This document shows, in pieces, positions 6,333-12,535 of a stretch of 12,535 nucleotides of DNA. A program made the translations under genes and the position numbers. Source of the stretch: CAJYAN01 sp046484825 (GTDB taxonomy: Bacteria > Pseudomonadota > Gammaproteobacteria > UBA6429 > Thiohalophilaceae); contig JAWOIE010000198.1 in assembly GCA_046484825.1 (NCBI GenBank), forward strand, positions 1-12,535, written 5' to 3'. Under the pieces are notes generated by a model, which was not told where the DNA came from, ran no database searches, and saw nothing but the letters and a program-made list of their open reading frames with translations. Every line of letters begins with the position of its first letter. Positions within the stretch are counted from its first letter, which is position 1.

Positions 6333-7385
6333 ATGATCCAATCCGTAAATGGCAATGGTCGCGCGCAGTCGGGCCCACCCGACCTGTTTGAGATATTGAA
6401 AAAATTCACTGGCGGCGGACCGCCGCGCGGACGGTTCGGCGGCATTATCGGCGTCGTGGTGCTCATCCTGCTGGTCTGGGCGGCGATGACGTCATTTTAC
6501 ACGGTCCAGCCTGAGCAACGGGGCGTGGTGAAACGCTTCGGTTCCGTAACGGGCATTACCGATCCCGGTCTGCATTTCAAGCTTCCCTTCGGCATCGACC
6601 AGATCCAGCTGGTGGCGACCGAGCGTGTGCTCAAGCAGGAATTCGGCTTCCGCACCCAGGGCACCCGCCAGGGCGAACGCTCGACCTACAGCGATGCTCA
6701 ATTCGAAGACGAGTCATTGATGCTCACCGGCGACCTCAACATGATCGACGTGGAGTGGGTAGTACAGTACCGCATCGAAGACCCCATCAAGTTCCTCTAC
6801 CGGATGCGCGAGCCTACCCGGACCCTGCGCGATATTTCCGAGTCGGTCATGCGCCGTATCGTCGGCAACATGCTTGGCTCCGAGGTGCTGACCATCGGTC
6901 GGGTGGAAATTCAGAAAAAGGCCGGCGAGGAGATTCAGCAAATCCTCAACCAGTACGATGCCGGAATTCGCATCAGCACCGTCGAAATGCAGGACGTGGT
7001 GCCGCCCCCGGCCGTGCAGCCGGCGTTCAATGAAGTCAACGAGGCACGTCAGGAACGGGAACGCATGATCAACGAAGCGCAAAAACAGGTTAACCAGGAG
7101 ATCCCCAACGCCGAGGGCGCCGCCCTGCGCACCGTCGCCGAAGCCAAAGGTTATGCCACGGAGCGGGTGAACCGGGCCATTGGTGAAAGCACACGCTTCA
7201 GTGCCGTGCTGCACGAATACCAGCAGGCCCCCAGGGTTACGCGCGCACGCCTGTATCTGGAAACCCTGAACGAGGTTCTGCCCAATATCGGTCAGATACT
7301 GGTGGTACAGGACGGCCAGGTGGGGCCGCTGCCCCTGCTCGATGTCAAACGTCAGGCCGCACGTGCCGCCGGAGGTGAGCGATGA
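6333..7385 (+). CDS. hflK: HflK-type SPFH membrane protein (FtsH modulator)
   Basis: The product has 350 residues. A Gly/Pro-rich cytoplasmic start (PPDLFEILKKFTGGGPPRG, about 16-34) precedes one membrane helix (about 37-57, GGIIGVVVLILLVWAA). The SPFH/band-7 domain opens with YTVQPEQRGVVKRFGSV and PGLHFKLP. A long Ala/Glu/Arg-rich helix follows (about 225-290, NEARQERERMINEAQKQVN), then the HflK C-terminal pattern APRVTRARLYLETLNEVLPN. HflK and HflC form a large membrane ring that encloses FtsH and restricts its access to membrane substrates. GGGAGA about 8 bases before ATG 6333 supports the start. It overlaps hflC by 4 bases (ATGA), so the two are translated together. The E. coli-type N-terminus (AWNEPG) is missing, and neither hfq/hflX nor purA is adjacent. 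It may therefore be a second, divergent copy. Confidence 0.9.
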   Translation: MIQSVNGNGRAQSGPPDLFEILKKFTGGGPPRGRFGGIIGVVVLILLVWAAMTSFYTVQPEQRGVVKRFGSVTGITDPGLHFKLPFGIDQIQLVATERVLKQEFGFRTQGTRQGERSTYSDAQFEDESLMLTGDLNMIDVEWVVQYRIEDPIKFLYRMREPTRTLRDISESVMRRIVGNMLGSEVLTIGRVEIQKKAGEEIQQILNQYDAGIRISTVEMQDVVPPPAVQPAFNEVNEARQERERMINEAQKQVNQEIPNAEGAALRTVAEAKGYATERVNRAIGESTRFSAVLHEYQQAPRVTRARLYLETLNEVLPNIGQILVVQDGQVGPLPLLDVKRQAARAAGGER

Positions 7386-8323
7386 AAACCACTCTGCTAG
7401 CTATCGTGGCCGTGCTTGCCATCATTATCGGCAACGTCACCCTCTACACCGTGGATGAGGCCGAACAGGCCATCGTGGTCCAGTTCGGCGAGCCTATCGG
7501 CGATGTGATTAACGAGCCGGGCCTGAAGTTCAAGCTGCCCTGGCAGGACGTGCGTTATTTCGACAAGCGTCTGCTGGTCTGGGATGGGGACGTGACCCAG
7601 ATCCCCACACTGGGGCGTGAGTTTATTCTCGTGGATACCACGGCGCGCTGGCGCATCACTGACCCGTTGCTGTTTTTGACCAGCGTCCGGGATGAAGCCG
7701 GCGCACGCACCCGGCTCGATGACATCATCGACTCGGTGGTCCGCGACATGGTCTCGTCCACCGAGCTGGAAGAGATCGTGCGCTCCAAGGATTGGGAAGT
7801 CGATGTCGCGGAACTGGATGACCCCGCGCTGGCTGAACGCAGTGACGTCAACCTGCAGAAACAGCCCAAGCTGGGTCGTGAACTGCTGGAAGCCGGGATT
7901 CTGAAGCGGGCACGGGATTCCATGCCTGCACTGGGGATCGAGCTGGACGATGTGCGTATCAAGCGGGTCAATTACATCCAGTCCGTACGCCGCCAGGTGG
8001 AAAGCCGCATGATCGCCGAACGCCAGTCCATTGCCGAACGTTTTCGCTCTGAAGGTCGTGGCCGCAGCCAGGAAATCCTCGGCAACATGGAGCGTGACCT
8101 TCGGCGCATCCGCTCCGAGGCCGCGCGTGATGCCGAGAAGATCCGGGGCGAAGCCGACGCCGAAGCGACTCGAATCTACGGTAAGGCCTTCGGCGCCGAC
8201 GCGGAGTTCTATTCCTTCTTCCGTACGCTGGAAAGCTACCGGGCCCTGGGTGAGAACAGCACCCTCATGCTCAAAGCCGACTCAGACTTCTTCCGTTACC
8301 TGGAAAAGGCTCAGGCCAGGTAA
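7382..8323 (+). CDS. hflC: HflC-type SPFH membrane protein (FtsH modulator)
   Basis: The product has 313 residues, slightly shorter than E. coli HflC (334). An N-terminal membrane anchor (about 4-22, LLAIVAVLAIIIGNVTLY) leads into the SPFH domain (VDEAEQAIVVQFGEPIG, then PGLKFKLPWQDVRYFDKR). The middle carries the HflC-specific acidic insertion around ELDDPALAERSDVNLQKQP, followed by IELDDVRIKRVNY. An Arg/Glu/Ala-rich helix comes next (SRMIAERQSIAERFRSEG), and the end has FYSFFRTLESYRALGENSTL and FFRYLEKAQ, all typical of HflC. It starts inside the last codons of hflK (ATGA overlap). Its role is to pair with HflK around FtsH in the inner membrane. A hairpin 21 bases after the stop probably ends the operon. 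Confidence 0.92.
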   Translation: MKTTLLAIVAVLAIIIGNVTLYTVDEAEQAIVVQFGEPIGDVINEPGLKFKLPWQDVRYFDKRLLVWDGDVTQIPTLGREFILVDTTARWRITDPLLFLTSVRDEAGARTRLDDIIDSVVRDMVSSTELEEIVRSKDWEVDVAELDDPALAERSDVNLQKQPKLGRELLEAGILKRARDSMPALGIELDDVRIKRVNYIQSVRRQVESRMIAERQSIAERFRSEGRGRSQEILGNMERDLRRIRSEAARDAEKIRGEADAEATRIYGKAFGADAEFYSFFRTLESYRALGENSTLMLKADSDFFRYLEKAQAR

Positions 8324-8343
8324 ACCCAGTCTGCCAGGAAACT

Positions 8344-8360
8344 GTGCCCGCATCGGGCAC
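8344..8360 (+). terminator. Hairpin after hflC, likely operon terminator
   Basis: GTGCCCG (8344-8350), loop CAT, CGGGCAC (8354-8360): a perfect 7-bp GC-rich stem starting 21 bases after the hflC stop. It is followed by GGTTCTTG, so the T-run is weak. It is the only structure immediately after the operon. Confidence 0.5.
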
Positions 8361-8490
8361 GGTTCTTGGGCGACAGGTCTGGACCAGAACCGGAAAACCT
8401 GGAGCCGAGGTGTTGCGCCTTGGTCCACGCCACTCAGGCCCATGTCAGTTTGTGGGGGCGCTAACAGACATTCTCCGAATCGGCAGGGGT

Positions 8491-8516
8491 GTCACGCAGG
8501 CGTTAGCCTGCATGAC
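8491..8516. repeat. Strong palindrome (11-bp arms, one mismatch)
   Basis: GTCACGCAGGC (8491-8501), loop GTTA, GCCTGCATGAC (8506-8516) pair with a single mismatch. It lies in the non-coding stretch after hflC. It could be a REP-like hairpin or a bidirectional terminator; no T-run follows on either strand. Confidence 0.45.
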
Positions 8517-8565
8517 TTACAGGATTGGCTAAATAAAATTCCCTATTACCTGATCACTCTATGTA

Positions 8566-8593
8566 GGGTGGAACAAGCGCAGCGGTTCCACCC
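8566..8593. repeat. Palindromic repeat GGGTGGAAC-N10-GTTCCACCC
   Basis: Two perfect 9-base arms (8566-8574 and 8585-8593) flank AAGCGCAGCG. I recall GGTGGAACAAGCG...GTTCCACC-type palindromes as widespread intergenic repeats in environmental gammaproteobacteria; that is recollection, not a search. It probably belongs to a genome-wide family. Confidence 0.55.
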
Positions 8594-8634
8594 GAGCTGA
8601 GAAGTTAAGAAGTTCATTGGTCAAGTCTTTTCCT

Positions 8635-8684
8635 ATAGCCATTAACGGCATGTGGCAGTTAATCAAGGCTACCACCTCTCGAAA
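8635..8684 (+). repeat. Degenerate ~50-base repeat, copy A
   Basis: It shares ATAGCCATTAA, TGTGGCAGTTA, TCAAG and TCGAAA, in the same order, with copy B at 10139-10187. By eye about 80 percent of positions agree, with one single-base gap. The two copies point the same way and lie on either side of the fatty acid desaturase gene. Confidence 0.6.
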
Positions 8685-8817
8685 TGAACAGTCAGATATA
8701 TCCTGGCCAAGAGGTTTTAGCCCATCTGGCCTGGCGAAAGAGCCCATGATGGAACCCGCTGGTATGAATTTTAAACCCTCCGCTAACTTTTAGTTCTTTA
8801 GATTCAAAACCCTGAAT

Positions 8818-9882
8818 TTACACCACCGTTCTGGCCTCAGCGTATGAAACCATGCGTTGCTGGTCTTCATCCCATAAACTCGATTTGAAGCAGTCGCGAA
8901 TATCACGCGGGTTTAAGGAGGTGCTCTGCGGAGATTGCAGCTCGGGTATGGCGGCCATGGCTTCGGGCAAGCGGTAAAACGGGATGAGCACGTTGAGGTG
9001 ATGTATATGGTGGTAGCCAATGTTACCGGTAAACCATTGCATGACCCGGTTGAGTCGCATATAGCTGGATGACTCCAGCGCGGCACGATAAAAAGTCCAT
9101 GCCTCGCTGGACATGACATGCATGCGTTTAAAACTGTGCTGGGCAAAAAACAGGTAGCTGCCTAGCGCCGAGGCAATTGCCATGGGCAATATCACCGCAT
9201 ACCACGCAACATCGAAACCCGCGAACACCCACAGGCCAGCAATCAGACCTATGTGCACCAGCAAGGCCACGGCGGAGTCGAGATGTTTTCCGGGTTCGTG
9301 CAACAGCGGTAGCAGTGTGACACTAAAACCGAAGATCGTAATATAGCCAAACAGAACCACCAGCGGATGGCGTTGAAAACGGTAACTAAAACGTTCTGCA
9401 CGGCTTGCCGCCTGCCACATTTTGGTGGTCATCAATGGAAAGGCCCCGACACTGGCCGTACTGATCTGGCCTACATGGCCGTGATGATAGTTGTGGCTTT
9501 TTTTCCAGGAGCTGGCCGGTGTCAGGGCAAACGCCGCATAGGCCTGAAACAGCCATTTTGCCAGGCGTGAATCGCGCAGGATCGCGCCATGCATATAATC
9601 GTGGTAGGTAATAAACGCGCGCACCATCAACAGGCCACCGAGCACCGATAACAGCAGGCGTAGCGGCCAGGCGCCGGCCATGCCCGCGCCCACCAGGGCA
9701 GCGATCATCAGGATGAAGGTCAGCGCCACCAACTGCGCGCTTTTCAGCCGGGATTCTTCAATGAAAGGTTTGGTGGCCTGCACCAATTCATTGCCAACGC
9801 GAATGTCGGCACTGTGTTCAGGTAGATCCTCTGCGGAGATCTCGGTTTGCGATTGTTGCGCGGCTGCTACTGGCTCCACCAT
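8818..9882 (-). CDS. Membrane fatty acid desaturase (di-iron, three His boxes)
   Basis: I chose ATG 9882 (354 residues) because GGAGGTGA lies just upstream; the ATG at 9894 overlaps that ribosome site and would add four residues. The three histidine boxes of the FADS-type superfamily are present: HDYMH (94-98), HNYHH (130-134) and HHIHH (291-295), with QHSFKRMH near 248-255. Hydrophobic stretches around 48-95 and 175-245 fit four membrane helices. The His residues hold a di-iron centre that uses O2 and electrons from ferredoxin or cytochrome to insert a double bond into an acyl chain. The pattern resembles Delta-12/omega-type lipid desaturases; regiospecificity cannot be read. It stands alone, with about 490 bases empty downstream and 430 upstream. 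The flanking repeats suggest the cassette may have moved. Confidence 0.9.
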   Translation of the reverse strand: MVEPVAAAQQSQTEISAEDLPEHSADIRVGNELVQATKPFIEESRLKSAQLVALTFILMIAALVGAGMAGAWPLRLLLSVLGGLLMVRAFITYHDYMHGAILRDSRLAKWLFQAYAAFALTPASSWKKSHNYHHGHVGQISTASVGAFPLMTTKMWQAASRAERFSYRFQRHPLVVLFGYITIFGFSVTLLPLLHEPGKHLDSAVALLVHIGLIAGLWVFAGFDVAWYAVILPMAIASALGSYLFFAQHSFKRMHVMSSEAWTFYRAALESSSYMRLNRVMQWFTGNIGYHHIHHLNVLIPFYRLPEAMAAIPELQSPQSTSLNPRDIRDCFKSSLWDEDQQRMVSYAEARTVV

Positions 9883-9894
9883 CGTCACCTCCAT

Positions 9895-10326
9895 GTGAAA
9901 GTCATGCGATGATTGACGTACTACTAGTTTAATACCATAAACCGCTGCTGTGAAATTAGATATGGATCAGATGCTGAATGCTGAAATTTAACCCTGGCCA
10001 CATGTACGACTATCTGCTGTATGTACTCGAATATGTGGGGGAATAAGTGGACTCTGATAAAAGGTTCATCCGTCCGCTAGCGCCTGGGAGGTACGGCGGT
10101 CCTTCCCGATGATTCTAGCTAAGGGGCCAGGCTGACCAATAGCCATTAATTGCTTGTGGCAGTTAGTCAAGACCCCACTCCTCGAAAAATGCAGACCAGG
10201 GCCGTTATAGGTGTCCGGTTAAAAATTTTAGACTACAAACGCTGCACCTGAATGGATGTGCCAATTGACATCGAGGGTGGAATGATTTGTTTTGCAACAG
10301 GGTGAGAGTCGTTTTATGCTATTGCG
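9895..10326. other. Intergenic stretch with mobile-element scars
   Basis: There is no credible gene here. It holds CTAAGGGGCCAGGCT (10119-10133), related to the motif beside the RAYT remnants at 1983-2014, and directly after it copy B of the roughly 50-base repeat. The remainder is AT-rich and shows no clear promoter. Confidence 0.5.
10139..10187 (+). repeat. Degenerate ~50-base repeat, copy B
   Basis: This is the partner of copy A (8635-8684), in the same orientation. Read on the minus strand, both copies can encode NCH-x-x-LMAIG, but the surrounding frames differ. The similarity may reflect a shared non-coding element rather than a protein. Confidence 0.6.
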
Positions 10327-10330
10327 ATGA
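10316..10330 (+). promoter_or_regulatory. Four-codon minicistron overlapping the next start (possible translational coupling)
   Basis: ATG 10316 opens MLLR followed by TGA at 10328-10330, which overlaps the ATG at 10327 as ATGA. GGTGAGAG at 10301-10308 sits at ribosome-site distance from the minicistron, but is too far (about 18 bases) from the main start, which has no site of its own. Ribosomes may therefore reach the main gene by terminating and restarting. This is inferred from spacing only. Confidence 0.3.
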
Positions 10331-10746
10331 CTCGTATAGTTTCTATCCTGCTGCTGGCGATTGCGACTACCGGGGTTGATGCCGGTGAACTTAAAGCCTT
10401 TACCTCGGATGGCTGTAGTTCATTTCCCGATGGTACGCTTACACAAAAAACGCTCTGGCAAAAATGCTGTATTGCTCACGATCTGGCTTACTGGAGGGGC
10501 GGCAGTTTTGAAGAGCGTGAAGCGGCGGACCTTGGCCTGCAAGCCTGTGTACAGTCGGTGGGAGAACCGAAGGTTGCGATCCTGATGCATACCGGGGTGC
10601 GCGTTGGGGGCTCACCTTATTTTCTCACTGACTATCGCTGGGGATATGGCTGGCCATATTTGAGAGGCTATAAACCCCTATCCGACACGGAGCTTGAAGA
10701 AGTGAATGTCCGCCTGGAAGAATATCAATCACAGGCGATTGAGTGA
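10327..10746 (+). CDS. Small exported phospholipase-A2-like protein (CCxxHD)
   Basis: The product has 139 residues. An N-terminal Sec signal (MTRIVSILLLAIATTG, cleavage likely after VDA, residue 19) indicates export. The mature part has SDGCSSFPDGT (28-37) and CCIAHDLAYWRGG (47-59). The CCxxHDxxY spacing equals that of the secreted PLA2 active site (Cys-Cys-x-x-His-Asp-x-Cys-Tyr), with His51 and Asp52 as candidate catalytic pair and Tyr55 in place. The second Cys of the classical motif is Ala54. Four Cys remain (30, 47, 48, 74), enough for two disulfides. The C-terminal half has an aromatic stretch YRWGYGWPYLRGY (103-115). I read it as a PLA2-fold lipid hydrolase or an inactive relative; activity is not shown by sequence alone. 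No other in-frame start exists back to the stop at 10303. Confidence 0.72.
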   Translation: MTRIVSILLLAIATTGVDAGELKAFTSDGCSSFPDGTLTQKTLWQKCCIAHDLAYWRGGSFEEREAADLGLQACVQSVGEPKVAILMHTGVRVGGSPYFLTDYRWGYGWPYLRGYKPLSDTELEEVNVRLEEYQSQAIE

Positions 10747-10775
10747 TTCCCGAGGCTTTTTCGGTTGGTGATTGA

Positions 10776-11396
10776 CTATTTAACAAGGGACTGGATGAAT
10801 TCTGGCTCAGGAAATTCACCACCAAAAAACTGCATTTTGCCAATGGTTAGCGCGGTACGTATCCCCGTTTTTTCTGCCAACCAGCCAATGCATGTATCAG
10901 CGACACTCCAAAAAAATACATTGCGTGTCTGTGCCCGTTTCGAGACGTTTTCGATTACGGGACAAATGAGTTGTTCCAAAGGTATCGAGCCACGATAGGC
11001 TTTGTTGATGCCAAGATCCTGGACGTAAATTACCGCGTTTTTGCCAATAATGTTGTGCAAGGCCTGATCAACATCAGGCGCACCATAGGCAGTATAAAAA
11101 TGGACGGATTGAACGGCTGTTACAATCTCTGCTGCATCCAGTAGTTGTGCCCAGCAAAAACCGATGACCTCGTTGCTCTCGGTATCCAGGCAAACTCTTA
11201 GGGCTGACGTACCAGAAAGTTCCTGTTGTAATTTTTCTCGTATTTCATCATGGTCATACGTTTCATTCCAGACATCGGGTTCACCAAATATTCGGCAATA
11301 GTTGCTTGTTAGACTGTTAAGGATATCTTGTTGTTGCGCAAGTGCTTCAAAGTTATTGAAGTCGATATAGGTGTGTTGTGTCTGCATGTTCATCAT
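10776..11396 (-). CDS. GNAT-like protein of unknown substrate
   Basis: The product has 206 residues. GAGGA 4-7 bases upstream serves either ATG 11396 or ATG 11393. The order of elements fits a GNAT acetyltransferase: a helical start (about 12-60, with YDHDEIREKLQQEL), strand-turn-strand ALRVCLDTESNEVIGFCWAQLL (65-86), a core strand AVIYVQDLGINKAYRG (121-136), a helix PLEQLICPVIENVSKRA, then VFFWSVADTCIGWLAEKTG (160-178). The acetyl-CoA loop, normally RGxGxG/A, reads YRGSIPLEQ, so cofactor binding may be altered or lost. It is convergent with the PLA2-like gene (29 bases between stops) and 42 bases downstream of the sterol-desaturase-type gene on the same strand, so the two may form an operon. 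The family call is by fold pattern only; substrate unknown. Confidence 0.6.
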   Translation of the reverse strand: MMNMQTQHTYIDFNNFEALAQQQDILNSLTSNYCRIFGEPDVWNETYDHDEIREKLQQELSGTSALRVCLDTESNEVIGFCWAQLLDAAEIVTAVQSVHFYTAYGAPDVDQALHNIIGKNAVIYVQDLGINKAYRGSIPLEQLICPVIENVSKRAQTRNVFFWSVADTCIGWLAEKTGIRTALTIGKMQFFGGEFPEPEFIQSLVK

Positions 11397-11438
11397 ATTT
11401 TCCTCTTTATTGCGTCTGATAGGCTATTGGTGAAGTTT

Positions 11439-12170
11439 TCAGTACTCAGGCCGGATGTCTTTGGTCATGAGCATGGCAAGGACCTTTGATTCTGAGGCTT
11501 CATCAAAACCACAGTGATCGATACTTTCCCTGGGATTCGCGTAGGTACCAAACAGCATGTCCCACCAAACAATGTCACTATAATTATTGGCATGATGACT
11601 GGATTGGTGATGAAGACGATGCATTTCAGGGGTCTGAAATACATATCCGACCTGGCGGGGTAAACGGATATTGGCGTGAATGAGAAATCCTGCGATGCCT
11701 GTGATCACGGTGTACCATGCCGCTGCTTCCATCCCCAGCCCCAGTAATGCAAAGACAATCGTGTTGCTGATGATGAGATTTGCGAGCATGTCCAAGGGGT
11801 GGATGTAATATGCTGTCAGTGTTTCAATACGTTTCGGGCTGTGGTGAAGTTGATGAAATGTTCTCCAGAAAAATGCAGAGTGGTGTCTTAGGCGATGCCA
11901 CCAGTACACAACAAAGGTGAAGATGACGTAAGCCACGAAAGCCCCCGCTAGCGGCGGCAGCCCTTCACCAATATGGAATAACGAGGGTAGCTGGGCTGAT
12001 TCCATCAGCATCGCCATGAGAAAAAATACCAGCAGATTTACGCTGTTGATTGAAACAGATCGGATATACCACGTGAGCTGTGGTTTCGTCTTATGTGCCG
12101 GGAACAGGTGTTCGCCTAGGAACAATATCGCGGCACTCAGGTAGACCATCGGTAGTGCAAATTCAGTCAT
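11439..12170 (-). CDS. Sterol desaturase / fatty acid hydroxylase family membrane protein
   Basis: The product has 243 residues from ATG 12170, chosen because GAGAGAA lies just upstream; a GTG at 12182 would overlap this site. Hydrophobic segments near 5-20, 42-58, 75-92 and 130-165 indicate four or more membrane helices. The clustered histidines of the FA_hydroxylase (ERG3-like) family are present: HRLRHH (92-97), HQLHH (106-110), HRLHH (184-188) and HH (192-193), followed by NNYSDIVWWDMLFGTY, a strong family signature. These ligate a non-haem di-iron centre that hydroxylates or desaturates a lipid using O2. The substrate (sterol, carotenoid, acyl or alkylglycerol) cannot be told. It is divergent from an XRE-type regulator with 137 bases between starts, making local control likely. 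Confidence 0.9.
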   Translation of the reverse strand: MTEFALPMVYLSAAILFLGEHLFPAHKTKPQLTWYIRSVSINSVNLLVFFLMAMLMESAQLPSLFHIGEGLPPLAGAFVAYVIFTFVVYWWHRLRHHSAFFWRTFHQLHHSPKRIETLTAYYIHPLDMLANLIISNTIVFALLGLGMEAAAWYTVITGIAGFLIHANIRLPRQVGYVFQTPEMHRLHHQSSHHANNYSDIVWWDMLFGTYANPRESIDHCGFDEASESKVLAMLMTKDIRPEY

Positions 12171-12264
12171 GATTTCTCTCACTTGGTGTTGCCGGCTTCA
12201 TTGAGAGAAAGTATTGTCAAGAGTACCGTAATACACAACTACTGCGTGCAAAGTACCAATTAAT

Positions 12265-12279
12265 GGTCTATAAAGGACC
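12265..12279. promoter_or_regulatory. Inverted repeat GGTC-N7-GACC beside the XRE gene, candidate operator
   Basis: GGTC (12265-12268) and GACC (12276-12279) form a dyad that abuts the TATAAT at 12281-12286. Extending the arms outward (ATGGTC / GACCGT) keeps 5 of 6 positions. The position suits autoregulation by the HTH protein. The arms are short, so chance is possible. Confidence 0.3.
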
Positions 12280-12280
12280 G

Positions 12281-12286
12281 TATAAT
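12281..12286 (+). promoter_or_regulatory. TATAAT -10 element of the XRE regulator gene
   Basis: A perfect TATAAT lies 21 bases before the ATG at 12308. No good -35 (AATTAA at 17-base spacing) is seen, which would suit an activated or weak promoter. The leader would be about 15 bases. Confidence 0.4.
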
Positions 12287-12307
12287 AATACTCTTAGGTG
12301 ATTTTAC

Positions 12308-12535
12308 ATGGTAACAGACCAGTTATTGGCCGCGCTTAAACGGACCCTTCGATCCAGGGGCCTATCGTACAAGGCGGCAGCGGAATCTCTGGGGCTATCC
12401 GAATCAAGTATTAAAAGGCTATTTGCGGACAAGAGCTTTACGTTGCCCCGACTGGAAAAATTATGTGAGTTTGCCGGGATTGAACTGGCTGAACTCCTTC
12501 ATATGGCGGAATTGGCCAGCAAGCAGGTCGACAAA
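12308..12535 (+). CDS. XRE-type helix-turn-helix regulator, partial at window edge
   Basis: ATG 12308 opens 76 codons running off the right edge. Residues 4-60 form a lambda-repressor-like HTH: LLAALKRTLRSRGLSYKAAA, ESLGLSESSIKRLFADKSFT (the second and recognition helices) and LPRLEKLCEFAGIEL. The pattern of KR-x-L-x-x-x-G-x-[ST]Y then SE-x-S-[IV]KR-x-F and RLE-x-[IL]C is a recognisable XRE subgroup whose members usually carry a longer C-terminal part, missing here. It is divergent from the sterol-desaturase-type gene, and a dyad sits between them, so that gene is the likely target. TAGGTGA upstream gives only a weak ribosome site. Confidence 0.82.
   Translation, partial: MVTDQLLAALKRTLRSRGLSYKAAAESLGLSESSIKRLFADKSFTLPRLEKLCEFAGIELAELLHMAELASKQVDK

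Noticed and set aside
8344..8532. 62-codon plus-strand frame after hflC
   Set aside because: It begins in the terminator hairpin, contains the 8491-8516 palindrome, and lacks a ribosome site and any family resemblance.
8559..8747. 62-codon minus-strand frame containing NCHMPLMAIG
   Set aside because: It spans the palindrome at 8566-8593 and repeat copy A, and copy B preserves only a few residues in frame. A non-coding repeat explains the similarity better.
10747..10775. Possible bidirectional terminator between the convergent PLA2-like and GNAT-like genes (CCGAGGCTTTTTCGG)
   Set aside because: The stem is only 4 bp and the T-run sits in the loop, which is not enough to call a terminator.

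Overview
The window looks like a stretch of gammaproteobacterial chromosome, probably from an environmental lineage. This rests on the style of the NtrC-type two-component pair, the HflK/HflC pair, the RAYT-type transposase remnants and the codon use; no marker gene fixes the genus. The central genes (about 2900-8320) are GC-rich and coherent. The right-hand genes (about 10300-12535) and the intergenic stretches are visibly more AT-rich, which suggests a patchwork history.

Left block (1-1576, minus strand): a protein cut by the window edge in which a flavodoxin-like NAD(P)H:quinone reductase domain runs in frame into a UbiA-type membrane prenyltransferase domain. Directly upstream, 7 bases away, is an SRPBCC (START-like) gene interrupted by an in-frame TGA where the flanking sequence suggests a tryptophan. 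Then comes an AT-rich scar (about 1610-2140) holding N-terminal fragments of two different REP-associated Y1 transposases (RAYTs).

Central block (2208-5752): a small exported DUF4168 protein (minus strand) is divergent from an overlapping membrane histidine kinase and sigma-54-dependent response regulator pair (plus strand). The divergent region holds a near-consensus -24/-12 (sigma-54) promoter pointing at the DUF4168 gene. About 120-150 bases upstream of its predicted start is a perfect 8-8 inverted repeat, where an upstream activator site would be expected. I infer a self-contained envelope signalling unit laid out like zraP/zraSR, but with an unrelated helical periplasmic protein. This is the strongest candidate for an undescribed system here.

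After a 580-base gap comes an hflK-hflC operon (6333-8323) outside the usual hfq-hflX-hflKC-purA setting, probably a second SPFH pair. It is followed by several strong hairpins.

Right block (8818-12535): a membrane fatty acid desaturase (minus) flanked by two degenerate copies, in the same orientation, of a roughly 50-base repeat; a small exported protein with a phospholipase-A2-like CCxxHD signature (plus); a GNAT-like protein (minus); a sterol-desaturase-family di-iron membrane protein (minus); and, divergent from the last, the start of an XRE-type regulator cut by the window edge. Three of these genes point to membrane lipid modification or turnover.
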